From positions 721,001 through 785,000 of the forward strand of contig NW_027305501.1 of NCBI RefSeq assembly GCF_039555335.1: a stretch of DNA of 64,000 bases, in the 5' to 3' direction. The notes beneath the pieces are model-generated. The model saw only the letters and a program-made list of their open reading frames with translations. It had not been told where the DNA came from and did no database searches. This document shows positions 47,672 to 58,337 of this stretch, piece after piece. The position numbers and the translations under genes are program-made. This stretch comes from Amphiura filiformis. Its lineage: Eukaryota > Echinodermata > Ophiuroidea > Amphilepidida > Amphiuridae. Position 1 is the stretch's first letter. Each line of letters opens with the position of its first letter.

Positions 47672-48451
47672 ATTTAGCGCTCTGCACTATTCATACTATT
47701 TTTATACTTTTGCACGGAGGGGGGGGGCGTACGATCCTGACCGCGTCTGTTATGGCATTTAATTGTTGTTTGGCAGATAAATGATAATTTAAGTATTACA
47801 CTGATGCAATAAAGTGTAAAACACGATGCCTTATAATACTGACAGTAGGCCTACCTCTGTATCTGGATGATTAACAGAGAATGCCCATGAATTGATAATT
47901 TAATGTGGCCGGCAACATTAACGTTTGTTTATATAAAAAAAAAAGGACAATGATTTCTAATTTTGATGTTCGCATACTGCCGATCGTCAGATTGTCAGGA
48001 AAGTAATTACAATGGATTCAGGCGATTCAGTGCCGAGCGCAAGTAGCAACTAACTATATATATAAGGCAAAATCGGATTTCCATAGCAAAAAAAATTCGT
48101 TGAACGTCGACCTCTATAGTCAATACACACCAATCCGACTAAGCCATTACTGTGGTGTTCCCGACGTAAAACTGCGGTGTCCCAAGGTCGGGGGTTACAC
48201 CAATTACTTGTTAGTATGCTATACAGAACTGTACACAACAGTGATTTTCAATACACGATCATGAATTGATTGAACAAATTAAATCTACCGCACTCTGTGG
48301 TTCCGTTAATAGAGGGCCAAATACAGTAGAAGCTTCTCGGATTGGTGTATAAGATCAATGGGACGTTTTCTAATTATCGTTGATTCGTCAGTATGTGGGA
48401 ATGACAAAGAAAGGTGTTCGCATTATTTTTGTTCAATGATCGTGTCCGTCG

Positions 48452-49084
48452 TATAGACCTTTTCCCTCTTTCCCATCATGCACTATTCCAGGGGGTATGA
48501 GTGTCGCAAAATACATCATCTCCCCGGGGGAGTACAGAGTTATGTTCATCACATTCTGGAATACGGACATTTCGGCTGGTGCCTTCATCACAAAAAAGGA
48601 ATCCCCGATAATCACGATAATGGCGCCCGATCACTAATACCTTTCGGGGGCAAAAAACAACATTTCTATGCCTTATGGACATGGTGTCGTCGCCAAAAAA
48701 AGTTTCCTGTTATTGAAACCTAACTTTGTATACATTTTATAGACATAATGGTGAAAAACTGATGACGGAACACGCAGTGATATTTTACCGGCGTCCGTTC
48801 CACTTTTTTTCGGAGATGAAAATAAAATGTAAACACAATCTCTTACACAGATGTTCTGCATCGCTCCGTAACTGCATCACTCGTGTATTCAATAATTGCA
48901 TAATTAGTAACATCGATGGCCTTTACGATAATCCGCTTATATGGAATCAGTATGCCCATATTAAGACAAAATAATTGCAAAGGCCTGGCAAAGACCATCG
49001 GATGCACACGATCTATGAGGTTAATGAACTACGTCATACCCCCCTGGAATAGTGCATTGTGGGATAGAGGGAAAAAGGTCTATA
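48452..49084. mobile_element. Inverted-repeat DNA element, ~630 bp
   Basis: Left TATAGACCTTTTCCCTCTTT, CATGCACTATTCCAGGGGG and TATGA pair with right TCATACCCCCCTGGAATAGT, GCATTGTGGGATAGAGGGAA and AAAGGTCTATA, about 52 bp per arm. It ends about 42 bp from the 3' border of the M1-M2 exon (49126). Confidence 0.7.
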
Positions 49085-49125
49085 GATGGTTTGTCTTTAG
49101 TTGGACTATCATCGCCTAGGCTTAC

Positions 49126-49337
49126 CTTCGCCCCTGTGGCATCAGGAAAAGAATCCTGCATAGAAGCCGTCATAGTGGTAGCCGTCAGGACTGTTGTGAT
49201 CCCTAGAGTGATCCGAGCTGGCGCCGCGTGAGCATCAATCCAGAAAGACATCCAAGATATTGTGACCAGGCGTATGCTTGGGATGTAAACTGTAAGGATA
49301 TAGGCCTGAAGGTGCCGCTTGAAGGTGAATGTGATCG
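49126..49337 (-). CDS. Cys-loop channel exon encoding M1 and the M2 pore helix
   Basis: The exon (acceptor GTCGGGTGCAG, donor GTAAGC) reads ITFTFKRHLQAYILTVYIPS, IRLVTISWMSFWIDAHAAPA, RITLGITTVLTATTMTASMQ and DSFPDATGAK. YIPS...SWxSFWI is M1. The pore-lining M2 follows AAPAR; PAR before M2 is the established signature of anion-selective Cys-loop channels. Position 9' is the conserved Leu and 2' is Thr by alignment with glycine receptor. Length is 212 bp, close to the equivalent vertebrate glycine-receptor exon as I recall it. Phase 1 in, phase 0 out; both agree with neighbours. Confidence 0.95.
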
Positions 49338-49379
49338 CTGCACCCGACCAAGTGTCTATAAAGATACAGCAGTTACTTA

Positions 49380-49415
49380 TGTATTTATTTTTATTTATTT
49401 ATTTTTTATTTGACA
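49380..49415 (-). repeat. TAAA-rich tract, possible LINE tail
   Basis: ATGTATTTATTTTTATTTAT and following TTTATTTG resemble, on the minus strand, the TAAA-rich tail that ends the LINE at 20855. The adjacent ~60 bp could be a short LINE 3' end, but no coding residue is visible. Confidence 0.3.
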
Positions 49416-49874
49416 AAATTAACAACAGTACAACAGAAAATAACAAATAAACAATCAAGCATCATCCCACAAGAAACACCATGATGCAGTCATGTCTACA
49501 GTAGAATTCACCACGACCTTTACAGGACTTAAACCCCATTAAAAGCTATTAAACCAAGATAACACTCATTGAAAACAGCTCAACTGATTAAATCAGATCT
49601 TCTCTGGTTGTGCACATGTGTCTGTTTTACATGTGCGGTATCGCAACGAGCTGGTATTATAGTTTCAGTTGGGTAACAGATTATAAAGGAAACGCAAGGT
49701 AACAATGGTATGTGGACCTTTGTTCAAGAAATGAGACAATGGTCTGCTTATTGTTAACCAGCATTCTTGAAAATGAGCAACATAATGATTGATGACTTAA
49801 CACGGTTTGGAAATAATTTCTTCATATTTTTTGGTGTTATCTGTCGTTTACATATCCTTCCTAAAACACAAAAA

Positions 49875-50170
49875 TGCGAATACTTCCAAACACCTAAATT
49901 AGCTAAAAATTTAGGACATGTTACAAAACTATATTTTCTAGAATTTCAGAAAAGTACTTTTAATATTGGCCGGTTATTTTTCACACAGCGACGTTAACTA
50001 GGCAATGTATTATTACCTATAACATACAACACCAAATTGCGAATATTTCCAAACATCTAAATTAGCTAAAAATTCAGGACATGTTACAAAACTATATTTT
50101 CTAGAATTTTAGAAGAGTACTTTTAATATTGGCCGGTTATTTTTTCACACAGCGACGTTAACTAGGCAAT
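49875..50170. repeat. Tandem duplication, 163-bp period, 2 copies
   Basis: TGCGAATACTTCCAAACACC ... CAGCGACGTTAACTAGGCAA at 49875-50006 recurs at 50038-50170 with a handful of substitutions (TACTTCC/TATTTCC, AATTTAGG/AATTCAGG). Intronic. Confidence 0.9.
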
Positions 50171-50319
50171 TACCCATACATCTAACATACGCTATTTGTA
50201 GAGGTTACGCGTCAATGGTAAGAGCACTGTGTATTGTGTATAGGAAAACGGACAGTAACTGCAGTATGCGCAAGCAGGATACTCTCATAAAGTTGGCTAA
50301 ATAGGCCAACTTATTTCCA

Positions 50320-50793
50320 ATGCGGTCCATATTGGTCCAGTTCGGTATTGAATTTTCAAACCATAGTCGTACCGTAGGGCCTATACCTGTGTGTACAATT
50401 TACATAGAAGGGAGTAGAGAAGTGGAAGATGCTGCTATGCGGCTTTTATTGGATAGGCAAGCTCGAGGGGCAAATGACAACCAAATTTGCGATATGTTGC
50501 TTCCTGAGCGTTTAACACAAATATTTACTTTAATTCTGGACCAAAATAGTGTTAAATTAAACACATCTAAGGGACTCGCTTTACCATGTTTTCATTCCGC
50601 CCTAAAAATCCGGAAATGCGCAAATGTTTGTTACACCGGAAAGCTAGATCGCTGTTTTTTTGACCGCGCAGCTCCGAAAGACCATGAATTTTACCAAAGC
50701 CCTAAAAAGGACATGTACCCCTTAATTACTCGTTCCTCTCATTTTTTTTCAGACGATTTTCAACCAGAAAGGAAACGATCTATAATAATATGA
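50320..50793 (+). other. 157-codon open frame, unrecognised
   Basis: An ATG-initiated plus-strand frame, antisense to the channel gene and inside its 5.1-kb intron. It has a plausible-looking segment, EVEDAAMRLLLDRQARG ... ERLTQIFTLILDQN, then less convincing sequence. The latter phrase faintly recalls Penelope-like reverse transcriptases (LxxILxxNxFxF), but no catalytic motif follows. Probably a transposon relic or chance. Confidence 0.2.
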
Positions 50794-51335
50794 AGACATT
50801 TGATTTCGACCGTTATATATAGCAGCTCCGAAATGACTTAAGCCATCAGCATTTTCTATTGTAAGGGTGCGAATTTTTAAGCAAATAAGTACGAGTTTCG
50901 TCCATTTTTATTTAAAAGTAAACTTCGACATACAGGCCTGCAACATGATTACAAAATTTGTCTGGTATCCGTGATTTTCTGTTGGGTTATTCATCGTTTT
51001 GATTGAGGCGTAATGGCACAACTCCCTTGACAATATTGCAGGTAAAGCGTTTTTAAAGAAAATAATACTACTGTCTGTTCAATTAGCTTAGATTCTTGAA
51101 TTTTTAAGATATTTGAAAAAATTGAAATTTTTTTCAATTTTGGTCTTTTCCCGCGATATTTTCATAAAAAGCCGTAGAACGTCGGGTACCATAAACTTTT
51201 TTGAAACAATCCACTTAGAGCAATGGGGACGAATGTCACAATGCGCAGAGATAGTATTTATTCGACCATCTGCATCACGAAGTATTGTCCAGCAAAATAT
51301 TTGCCAGTAAAGCGGGCTTCAGACTCCGTATTGTA

Positions 51336-51594
51336 CAGGCGGCGGATGACATGATCGAGCCGGCAACTCGTGAAACCGCCCGGCCGTATGGCATTTTCCA
51401 ATATAGTCGGTTAGTTTTGTGGGGTTCATTATCGAACCCCAACGGTTTTAGCTTGTATTTATATTATTTATCAACATAGGCCTATTTGTTTGTGTTATTT
51501 CAAGCGTTTTAAAATTTCAAAATAATCCCATTCAATTACACGGTTGACGATGAAAATTTACTGAATTTAGAGAATGCAATGCGGCCACCACCTG
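51336..51594. mobile_element. hAT-type MITE, 259 bp, with 8-bp target duplication
   Basis: It starts CAGGCGGCGGATGACATGAT and ends CGGCCACCACCTG. Both sides carry GTATTGTA (51328-51335 and 51595-51602). Terminal inverted repeats are CAGG(C/T)GG(C/T)GG. It is the opposite-orientation sibling of 28396-28653. It sits in the left arm of the inner element and is therefore the younger insertion. Confidence 0.9.
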
Positions 51595-53562
51595 GTATTG
51601 TACGTACAATATTGTATGTACAATACTTTTCGTGACGTCAAAAAGTATTACACGTGCAATAGATATACGTGCCACGACGAGTTGAATCAGATTAAATAAC
51701 GTGCTATAACCCTGACGGTTCATGATTGTTTGCTAAATCCAAGGGAGGTCACCAGAAAATCTATGCAAGAGAAGTTTCTACTGTTGCTGATGAAAAATCC
51801 TAGAGTGCGTTTGGAGGTTTTTTCTGCACTTTACAAGTAGCCCTAATAAATTCATAAAAAAATAAAAATCAAATAAAAATTTAGGGCGAATGTTTTTACT
51901 CACTGCTCATCTGATCCACTTTCCCAGGAAACTAAATACCGATACTCCTTAGTTTTTCTCTGACTTTCCAGACATAATTATGAGTAAACATCAAATTTAA
52001 TGTTTACAAAACAATCAAATATATATACATTCGTTTGCATTTTGTACATAAATATAAATATTAATAATGTTGGCCTACAAACATTAAAAAGGGGGCCTAA
52101 GAGTATGTCTATTTTTAATCATATACTAATTCCGCCATGCCCAAACATATTTTATATATATATATGAAATCGTGTAATGGAACCCAAATTCCAATCAAAA
52201 ATAAAAACAAATTTGTTATCAAATACACTAGGCCTATACATTGTATTACAGGAATTTAATAGATGGTGCATTTTAATAAATAAATAGATTAACACGGGTA
52301 ATGGACGAGAAATATTTGGCAATACCGGATTTACCAGAGAGCCAGTGGATACAGAAATTAATTAAAATTAAAACAAATTAAATGAGAAAATGAAAGCAAG
52401 GACATTTGGTGAAGTATTGTTTTAGAATTCGAAGGAGTCTTAAATGTTATCCTGGCCCAGGACACTGATTAATGTAAATTCGACCCATAGTTATTGTATC
52501 TACTTTTGCCAGCATTCAACCTGTTCAATGTGATTTATGCCTATTTTTAATAAAATTCCGAAATCTGACGTATCAACGTTGTATCGTGCACAAATTATGA
52601 TTCGAGACTATTTCATTTGACACGGTTGTATGGATTTCAAAAGATCGGCCCTATAATAGATATCGATTAGAGAATTACAGCAAGAGGCTTTGAGGATGCC
52701 GTAATCCTCTTGACAATCAACCAATCAGAGAGACATATTTCAGAAATATATTCGTAGCGTTGAAACTCTTTCAACTCTGAAATATATATTTCAAGTAATC
52801 TCGTTTCACATTAAAGCCACGAAGGGGCGGTAATGCTAATATACGATTTCAGTCAAATATTGGTGCAAATATACGATTTCGGTCAACTATTTGGCTATCC
52901 TTTGCCCCAATAAAAATTATGAAATGTTTATTAGTAAAATAAAAGAAAACCCACTTACAATTTTGGACGCTTAACTGTGGTGTTCTAGGGGAATTAAAAT
53001 ATCACAATTAACATGTTTAATTCAAAATCGTTGTCCTACAAGCACATGTTAAATGACTCGATTCATATTAGGTATAAGTTGGGACATTGTCAGATTGTGT
53101 GAACATTACAAATACAAACAATAAGGTTGAAAAAAAAATAGCCATTTAAAAATGATTTTAAATGATCGTCTATTTTGTAGCTTTATGACACTGAATAGGC
53201 CAAATATCTGCCTCTGACGAAAAAAAAAATGTTTTCCGTGCCCCTATAACGCTACGGTTACTGCATTAACACGTTTATGGATGTATTGTGATGATCATAA
53301 GTAGGCCTATAACATACACCATCATAACATGCCTCAACGATATCAATATGTAAAAAGGTGTTGCAAATTCATAACACAGCGTGTTATAATGTAACGAATG
53401 CTATGCCAAAACTTTAAAAAATAACAAAAATATCAGTATCAATAAAATCAGAACCAGAATAAATACATAGGCCTACAAATAATACTTGTAAACTTTCTAA
53501 ATCAATATATGACTAAATATCAGTATAAATGAATCTTTAAATCAATTAATCAATCAGTAATC

Positions 53563-53564
53563 AA

Positions 53565-53611
<47 letters not shown>

Positions 53612-53615
53612 ATAG
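53563..53615. repeat. (AAAT)n microsatellite
   Basis: An uninterrupted run of AATA units, with a short recurrence near 53630-53648. Confidence 0.9.
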
Positions 53616-54023
53616 GCCCAAATAGATAAATCTATAAATAAATAAATAAGATCTGAATTTACCATATATTAGTATTAATATTATTAACTTTAAAAAGGTG
53701 CCCATTGATTATATAATAATTCAAGTACAGTTGAATACATTCAAGAAGACATTAAAAGATGTTCATCATTCCGTGCACTCACTAAATTTACCACTCTTTG
53801 AAATTTTGGCAACTCCGTATCAATTAAGCAACCAATGATTGTAGCAAAATATATATTTTCCCGGTACATACTATTTATTGCACGTGTAATACTTTTTGAC
53901 GTCACGAAAAGTATTGTACATACAATATTGTACGTACAATACGGAGTCTGAAGCGCGCTTAAGCCTAATTTGTGTTGAAACCCTTATGTTGAAACCAGAG
54001 AAGATAATCGCGCCATATAATTT

Positions 54024-54369
54024 CGTGTAACAAAAACCGGTGGACCATCATCACCCATAGAGCCTATCCAATAACCGGAACGGTATAACAATTGAAATGG
54101 CAGGACAGATTGGTGGACAGATTGTTTTGCTAAATTGGATAGGGTCTATGCCCTAAGTTGAGAATGGACCGTCCCACTCGATTTGTAAAAGGTCGCGAAC
54201 CCTTTCGATGGACCCAAGTAACTGCCTAAAATGAGGCAAAATTGAAAAGAAATGGGATTTTAAATTGAACTTTAGAATTTGAAAAGTATAAATCACGTTA
54301 GGTCTAAGGCTGTGCTAACACTTTTCTTTGATGACTTTGGCCACAAGTTTTTATTTTTTCAAATATCTT
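54024..54369. repeat. Dispersed repeat R1, copy 2
   Basis: Shares the ordered words listed for 26385-26818 in the same orientation, with small indels. It overlaps the right end of the outer inverted-repeat element. Confidence 0.6.
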
Positions 54370-54426
54370 AAAAATTCAAGAATCTAAGCTAATTGAACAG
54401 ACAGTAAATGCTACCACCACACTTAC

Positions 54427-54567
54427 TGTTTGTCATTATCTCAAATTGCAAGTAGTATGTTTTAGTTGACACATTTGTCAGGTCATATCGAGCCACTATT
54501 ATATTGGGATGGACTGCTACACTATTATCAGTAATGGCGAGCAAAATATCCAACGAAGAGTATGCAA
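54427..54567 (-). CDS. Cys-loop channel exon: ligand-binding loops before M1
   Basis: The acceptor TTTTTTTTTGCAG and the donor GTAAGTG flank a 141-bp exon entered in phase 1 and left in phase 1. It reads AYSSLDILLAITDNSVAVHP, NIIVARYDLTNVSTKTYYLQ and FEIMTN. The segment from the tyrosine after the second loop cysteine to the start of M1 contains loops B and C of the binding site. It has no cysteine, so the second (loop C) disulfide of glycine receptors is absent. NVST is a potential N-glycosylation site. Identification rests on position, phase, length near the usual ~138 bp and the weak PxIxxxRYDL pattern. Confidence 0.85.
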
Positions 54568-54671
54568 CTGCAAAAAAAAATTAATATTCGATATATTATT
54601 TTTGTAATCATTTGTATTGATCTCTTAATAATACACAATTATGTAAATATGCATTCGTTGTGATCATGCAC

Positions 54672-54965
54672 ATCTATTCACCGTAGAAGTGATGATGTAA
54701 CAGGATTAACTACCATTGCAATAGATGAATACAGTTTTTGAATATATCGCTACTAGCAGGTCGCCGGTGTCTGCAATCATAGATTAAATACAATACCGCT
54801 CTTTTCAAAGACAGGTGCGAGTGATCAGCATGATAAGATCCAGGTCTTTATCCCTGTTCTTTGACATCTATAGTTCAATGCATAGGTACTGCGTGAACGT
54901 TATAGTGCAGGGCGATGTATTCAAAAATTATCCAGTTACATCTTCACTTCTACGGCGAATGGAAA
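54672..54965. repeat. Dispersed repeat R2, copy 1, with its own inverted ends
   Basis: ATTCACCGTAGAAGTGATGA near the left and TCTTCACTTCTACGGCGAAT near the right are inverted, as are GAATATATCGC / GCGATGTATTC. The interior shares (inverted) GTACCTATGCATTGAACTAT, ATCATGCTGATCACTC and AAAGAGCG-TATTGTATT with 57780-57935. It ends only about 7 bp from the 3' border of the Cys-loop exon at 54972. Confidence 0.6.
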
Positions 54966-54971
54966 ACTTAC

Positions 54972-55054
54972 AACTAAACATGTGAATGGAACACGTCTGT
55001 GTGTCAAATGGAAATCGTTGTAGTAGCATACGGCACACAGTTGTCAAAGAAACT
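54972..55054 (-). CDS. Cys-loop channel exon with the signature disulfide loop (83 bp)
   Basis: The exon, acceptor ATTCTAG and donor GTAAGT, enters in phase 2 (completing an Arg codon) and leaves in phase 1. It reads VSLTTVCRMLLQRFPFDTQT and CSIHMFS. The two cysteines are exactly 13 residues apart and enclose FPFD. This is the Cys-loop that defines the superfamily (C-x6-FPxD-x3-C). Eighty-three base pairs is the length this exon has in vertebrate GABA-A and glycine receptor genes as I recall, so the intron positions are ancient. Confidence 0.93.
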
Positions 55055-56463
55055 CTAGAATAAAAAAAAAAAGTACCAAACGGTTATAACAGGTTTTATA
55101 TAAAATTATATATGAGCAGCATGCACAAATTATGCTGCAAGACAGAATTAATTAATTATTAATAGAGATATTGCGATGTTCCAAACGCAGCACGTGGAAC
55201 GTACGTTTTTACGTACGTTAATACGGTGTTAAATATTGCTAGTCTCGGTTCCAAACTGGATTGTGCTCATTCGTCACGAAGGAGAACGAGTCAGCTGGAA
55301 TGAAAGACTATAATATTTGATCTAATCTAATCTAGGTTGATAGAGGGCATAGTGATTGACACAATAACAGTAAGCTGAGTCTCTGCTTAATTCAAACAGG
55401 CCGCTTTTGATTTTGACTAAAATTTTGACCTACATGCTGATTAAACTTAATTGTTTTTTTGTGCTCCACAAATATTATAGTTGCCCAAAAACATATATTT
55501 TGGTAGATTAAAGATCACTACATCCATACATCATGACTTTACTTTCAAAATGAGACTTTTTCGTCCTGAAAATTGGGCGCGTTACATGGACTTAGACATG
55601 AGGTAAAATCAACGTAGCATCTGCGTTTTATTCTACGTTGGAATCCAAAACACACATTTCAATGGGCAATCTCTGCGTATGAATATTGCGTTTAAATTTA
55701 GTCCATTTTTAACACATCGCTGTACCTTTATTATAATGATTTGTTACAAACAAAAAGGATCATAATAATAATTAGACTTTCCTTCGTATGTGCATTATCT
55801 TTGACTGTCTTTAACATATTGTAAAATGGACAAATTTTGTGCATTTTTAACGATGTATCTACGTCGATTTCGCACGTGGTATATCTTCAAAAATAGCTAA
55901 ATACGTGCCCTCGCTTCGATACATGAGAGTGGTTTTGAATAGATCAACGTACGTCCGATGTCTACGTTTGGAAATCGCAATGTCTCTAATAACACTTTGC
56001 GTTCGACGTCATTGTATTAAGTTACTCAGCAGCGAGTTTTTATATATATATATCATTTTTAAAACACATATGGTAAATAAGTTTGCTAAAATATGAAAAG
56101 CGGAAAAGAAATTCAAAATTTACAAATGAAGAATAAATAATATCGCTCCCGGCGATCCCGTGTATATAGACCAGGAGCCCAGAAAATTTATTCAAATGAA
56201 AAGCGCCGGAACAACTGACCCTATGCATGCTATGGGTTGAAAAGGTCATACCCCCACATCACTATGCATCGCTGCAGGGTGTGTGTATAATTTGTTGGTG
56301 CTCGCAATCGCTAAAAGAACGTTTACCCCTAAAGAAGACATAGGACAATTTTATTTTCCCATGTCTTCATTAGGGAACAGAGAAGACATGGGAATCTCAC
56401 GTCTTCTTAAGGGGAGGTGAAGTTAATTTCTACAATAGCCCCATATGCAAAGTACAACTTTAC

Positions 56464-56681
56464 CTCACAACATATCGGCATTTTCCATCCGGTAAAATTT
56501 TGAGCATTTGATTGGCTTGGATGATATCATGATGCTGCCCTTCTTTCTCGTACATGAAGAAAACATCAGGAATCCAAAACTGTTGAATATCAAGTCCTTT
56601 TAAGATGATATATTTTTCACCAGTGTAAGTTAACCTAGTGTCAACCCAATCCATTGCTGTATAAAAACTGGAAGAGAAATC
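56464..56681 (-). CDS. Cys-loop channel exon: extracellular domain (partial gene, most 5' exon seen)
   Basis: This is the most upstream recognised exon of the minus-strand channel gene. The acceptor CTGTATTCCAG and the donor GTAAAG bound 218 bp, phase 0 in and phase 2 out. It encodes FYTAMDWVDTRLTYTG, then DIQQFWIPDVFFMYEKEG, then HHDIIQANQMLKILPDGKC and RYVVR. WxDxRLxY (loop D) and WxPDxFFxxEK (loop A) are core extracellular motifs of inhibitory Cys-loop receptor subunits. Together the six exons give 331 residues from loop D to the C-terminus, with Cys-loop, PAR-M2 and all four helices. The product should be a pentameric plasma-membrane channel subunit gating chloride. Ligand subtype (GABA, glycine, glutamate, other) is not decided by the sequence. 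Signal peptide and first beta-strands are not found. Alternative: a second acceptor (CTCTTCCAG) 13 bp inside the exon. Confidence 0.93.
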
Positions 56682-56986
56682 CTGGAATACAGAGTGGCTC
56701 GCATTAGTATTGGTATATGCCATCAGGGGCAAATTTAGATTTTTGAACGGGAGCTCATAAAAGGTTTTCAGGCTCGCAAATACAATTGTATTGGGCCATT
56801 CTGGTATCCATCGGTGACCGAAAATTGTACAAAAATGTTCTCAAATTCACCAAAAAAATCGTCAAAATGTGTTTTCCCCCTCCCTCTCCGGATCGTCAAA
56901 AATGTGTCCCCCCTCCCCCGGAGCCGCCCTTCAAATAAATTATCATAGACGTCATGTTGAATATTTGCAATCTAATACATTGCATA
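56682..56986. other. Channel intron with C-rich repeat
   Basis: Contains C-rich dispersed repeat words (CCCCCTCCCTCTCCGGATCG, GTCCCCCCTCCCCCGG) at about 56872-56930. No coding exon recognised. Confidence 0.4.
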
Positions 56987-57245
56987 CACTAGTGGAAGTT
57001 TTGGATGAGAAAACGGACATTTTGATGAGAAACGGCCAAAATGGTGAGAATTTAATTTTCTCATTCTTTTGGATGAGAAAATAATAATCGGGGATTAGCA
57101 ATTGTCACCAGTTTTAATAAGACAATAATGATTGACACACACACCAGGAAGTTTCTCATCCAAGAGAATGAGAAAATTAAATTCTCACCATTTTGGCCGA
57201 TTCTCATCAAAATGTCCGTTTTCTCATCCAAAACTTCCACTAGTG
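56987..57245. mobile_element. Hairpin MITE R3, copy 1 (259 bp)
   Basis: Begins CACTAGTGGAAGTTTTGGAT and ends ATCCAAAACTTCCACTAGTG. The arms are about 93 bp with one or two mismatches (GAGAAACGG / CCGATTCTC). The loop contains AATAATCGGGGATTAGC and GATTGACACACACACC. Confidence 0.85.
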
Positions 57246-57779
57246 TAGGAGTTCGTGATCACAGTCTTTATTTAACACGCCACGCCGGTAGATGTCGTTG
57301 TTAAGCAGTGTTTGAGTTGTTGGTGGTGGTGGGAGGGGGGGTAATAGACAGTCGATAACCGACAATCAATGATCAATTAATTGTCAATATTCAATTAAAT
57401 TCTAAAACCTAACACGGAAATGATGATCACAGACTGTCATGTTCAATCGCAGTCGCTAAGGATGATTAGGGGGGTTATATTTGTGTGGTTGAGGGTGGTG
57501 GAGGAAACTCGATAATCGATTATCGTGTAACCCCCCCCCCCTCCCCCCCCCACACACCCCACGTTCAAGTTTCATACGTTTTCATAAGTATTTACTTATA
57601 GAGTACTTGCACATAAGGTCATTAGTTCAAATCATCTCCTCTATAGGCACGCTCCAGAAGATATGCAAATGGATGCAGTACAAAAGAATTATTTGACCAC
57701 TATCTAAATAAAAGATTAGTTGTTTTATTTTGTGCTCACATCATAGCCTATCTATTAATAAATAGTCATGGAAATTTTT

Positions 57780-57935
57780 TCACGCGGTACCTATGCATTG
57801 AACTATATCATGCTGATCACTCATATCTGTAAGATTAGTATGTATGAAAAGAGCGCTATTGTATTCAATCTATGATTGTAGACATACACAGGTGATGGGT
57901 GCAACCTGCTTGTAGTGCAGGGCGATATAGTCAAA
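57780..57935. repeat. Dispersed repeat R2, copy 2 (inverted relative to copy 1)
   Basis: GGTACCTATGCATTGAACTA, ATCATGCTGATCACTC, AAGAGCGCTATTGTATTCAA and TCTATGATTGTAGACA match the reverse strand of 54770-54900. Flanking words (ACATCATAGC, near 57740 and 57970) are directly repeated. Confidence 0.55.
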
Positions 57936-58087
57936 ATTGATACAATTAGTTGTTGTATTTTATATCCACATCATAGCTTATGCACTAACTAATATTCATT
58001 GAAAATTTGGAGTGATTCTTTCAAGTAGTTTTAAAGTTATAGCCAAAAGATTAAAATCAGATGTTAATTTTAGCGATTGCCTCAGAC

Positions 58088-58337
58088 AAGTTTTGGATGA
58101 GAAAACGGACATTTTGATGAGAAACGGCCAAAATGGTGAGAATTTAATTTTCTCATTCTTTTGGATGAGAAAATAATAATCGGGGATTAGCAATTGTCAC
58201 CAGTTTTAATAAGACAATAATGATTGACACACACACCAGGAAGTTTCTCATCCAAGAGAATGAGAAAATTAAATTCTCACCATTTTGGCCGATTCTCATC
58301 AAAATGTCCGTTTTCTCATCCAAAACTTCCACTAGTG
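58088..58337. mobile_element. Hairpin MITE R3, copy 2
   Basis: Identical by eye to 56987-57245 over about 250 bp, in the same orientation. It lacks the first ~9 bases (CACTAGTGG) of the left end. Confidence 0.85.

Larger units (their letters stand above)
51310..53967. mobile_element. Inner inverted-repeat element, ~2.65 kb, itself interrupted
   Basis: The right arm (53869-53967) reads inward, as its complement, GCTTCAGACTCCGTATTGTA, CGTACAATATTGTATGTACA, ATACTTTTCGTGACGTCAAA and AAGTATTACACGTGCAATA. The left arm has the same string but is split by the hAT-type MITE at 51336-51594. Removing the MITE and one GTATTGTA copy restores the match. The interior is AT-rich and non-coding. Confidence 0.75.
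51069..54406. mobile_element. Outer inverted-repeat element, 3.34 kb, perfect 54-bp ends
   Basis: TACTGTCTGTTCAATTAGCT ... at 51069-51122 is an exact inverse copy of 54353-54406 (... AGCTAATTGAACAGACAGTA), 54 of 54 by eye. TA at each tip may be the target duplication. The interior holds the 51310-53967 element and, on the right, repeat R1. No transposase seen. The right tip is 20 bp from the 3' border of the exon at 54427. Confidence 0.75.

Noticed and set aside
50320..50793. 157-codon plus-strand frame as a real gene
   Set aside because: No domain recognised. It is antisense within an intron, and only a faint Penelope-like phrase is present without catalytic residues.
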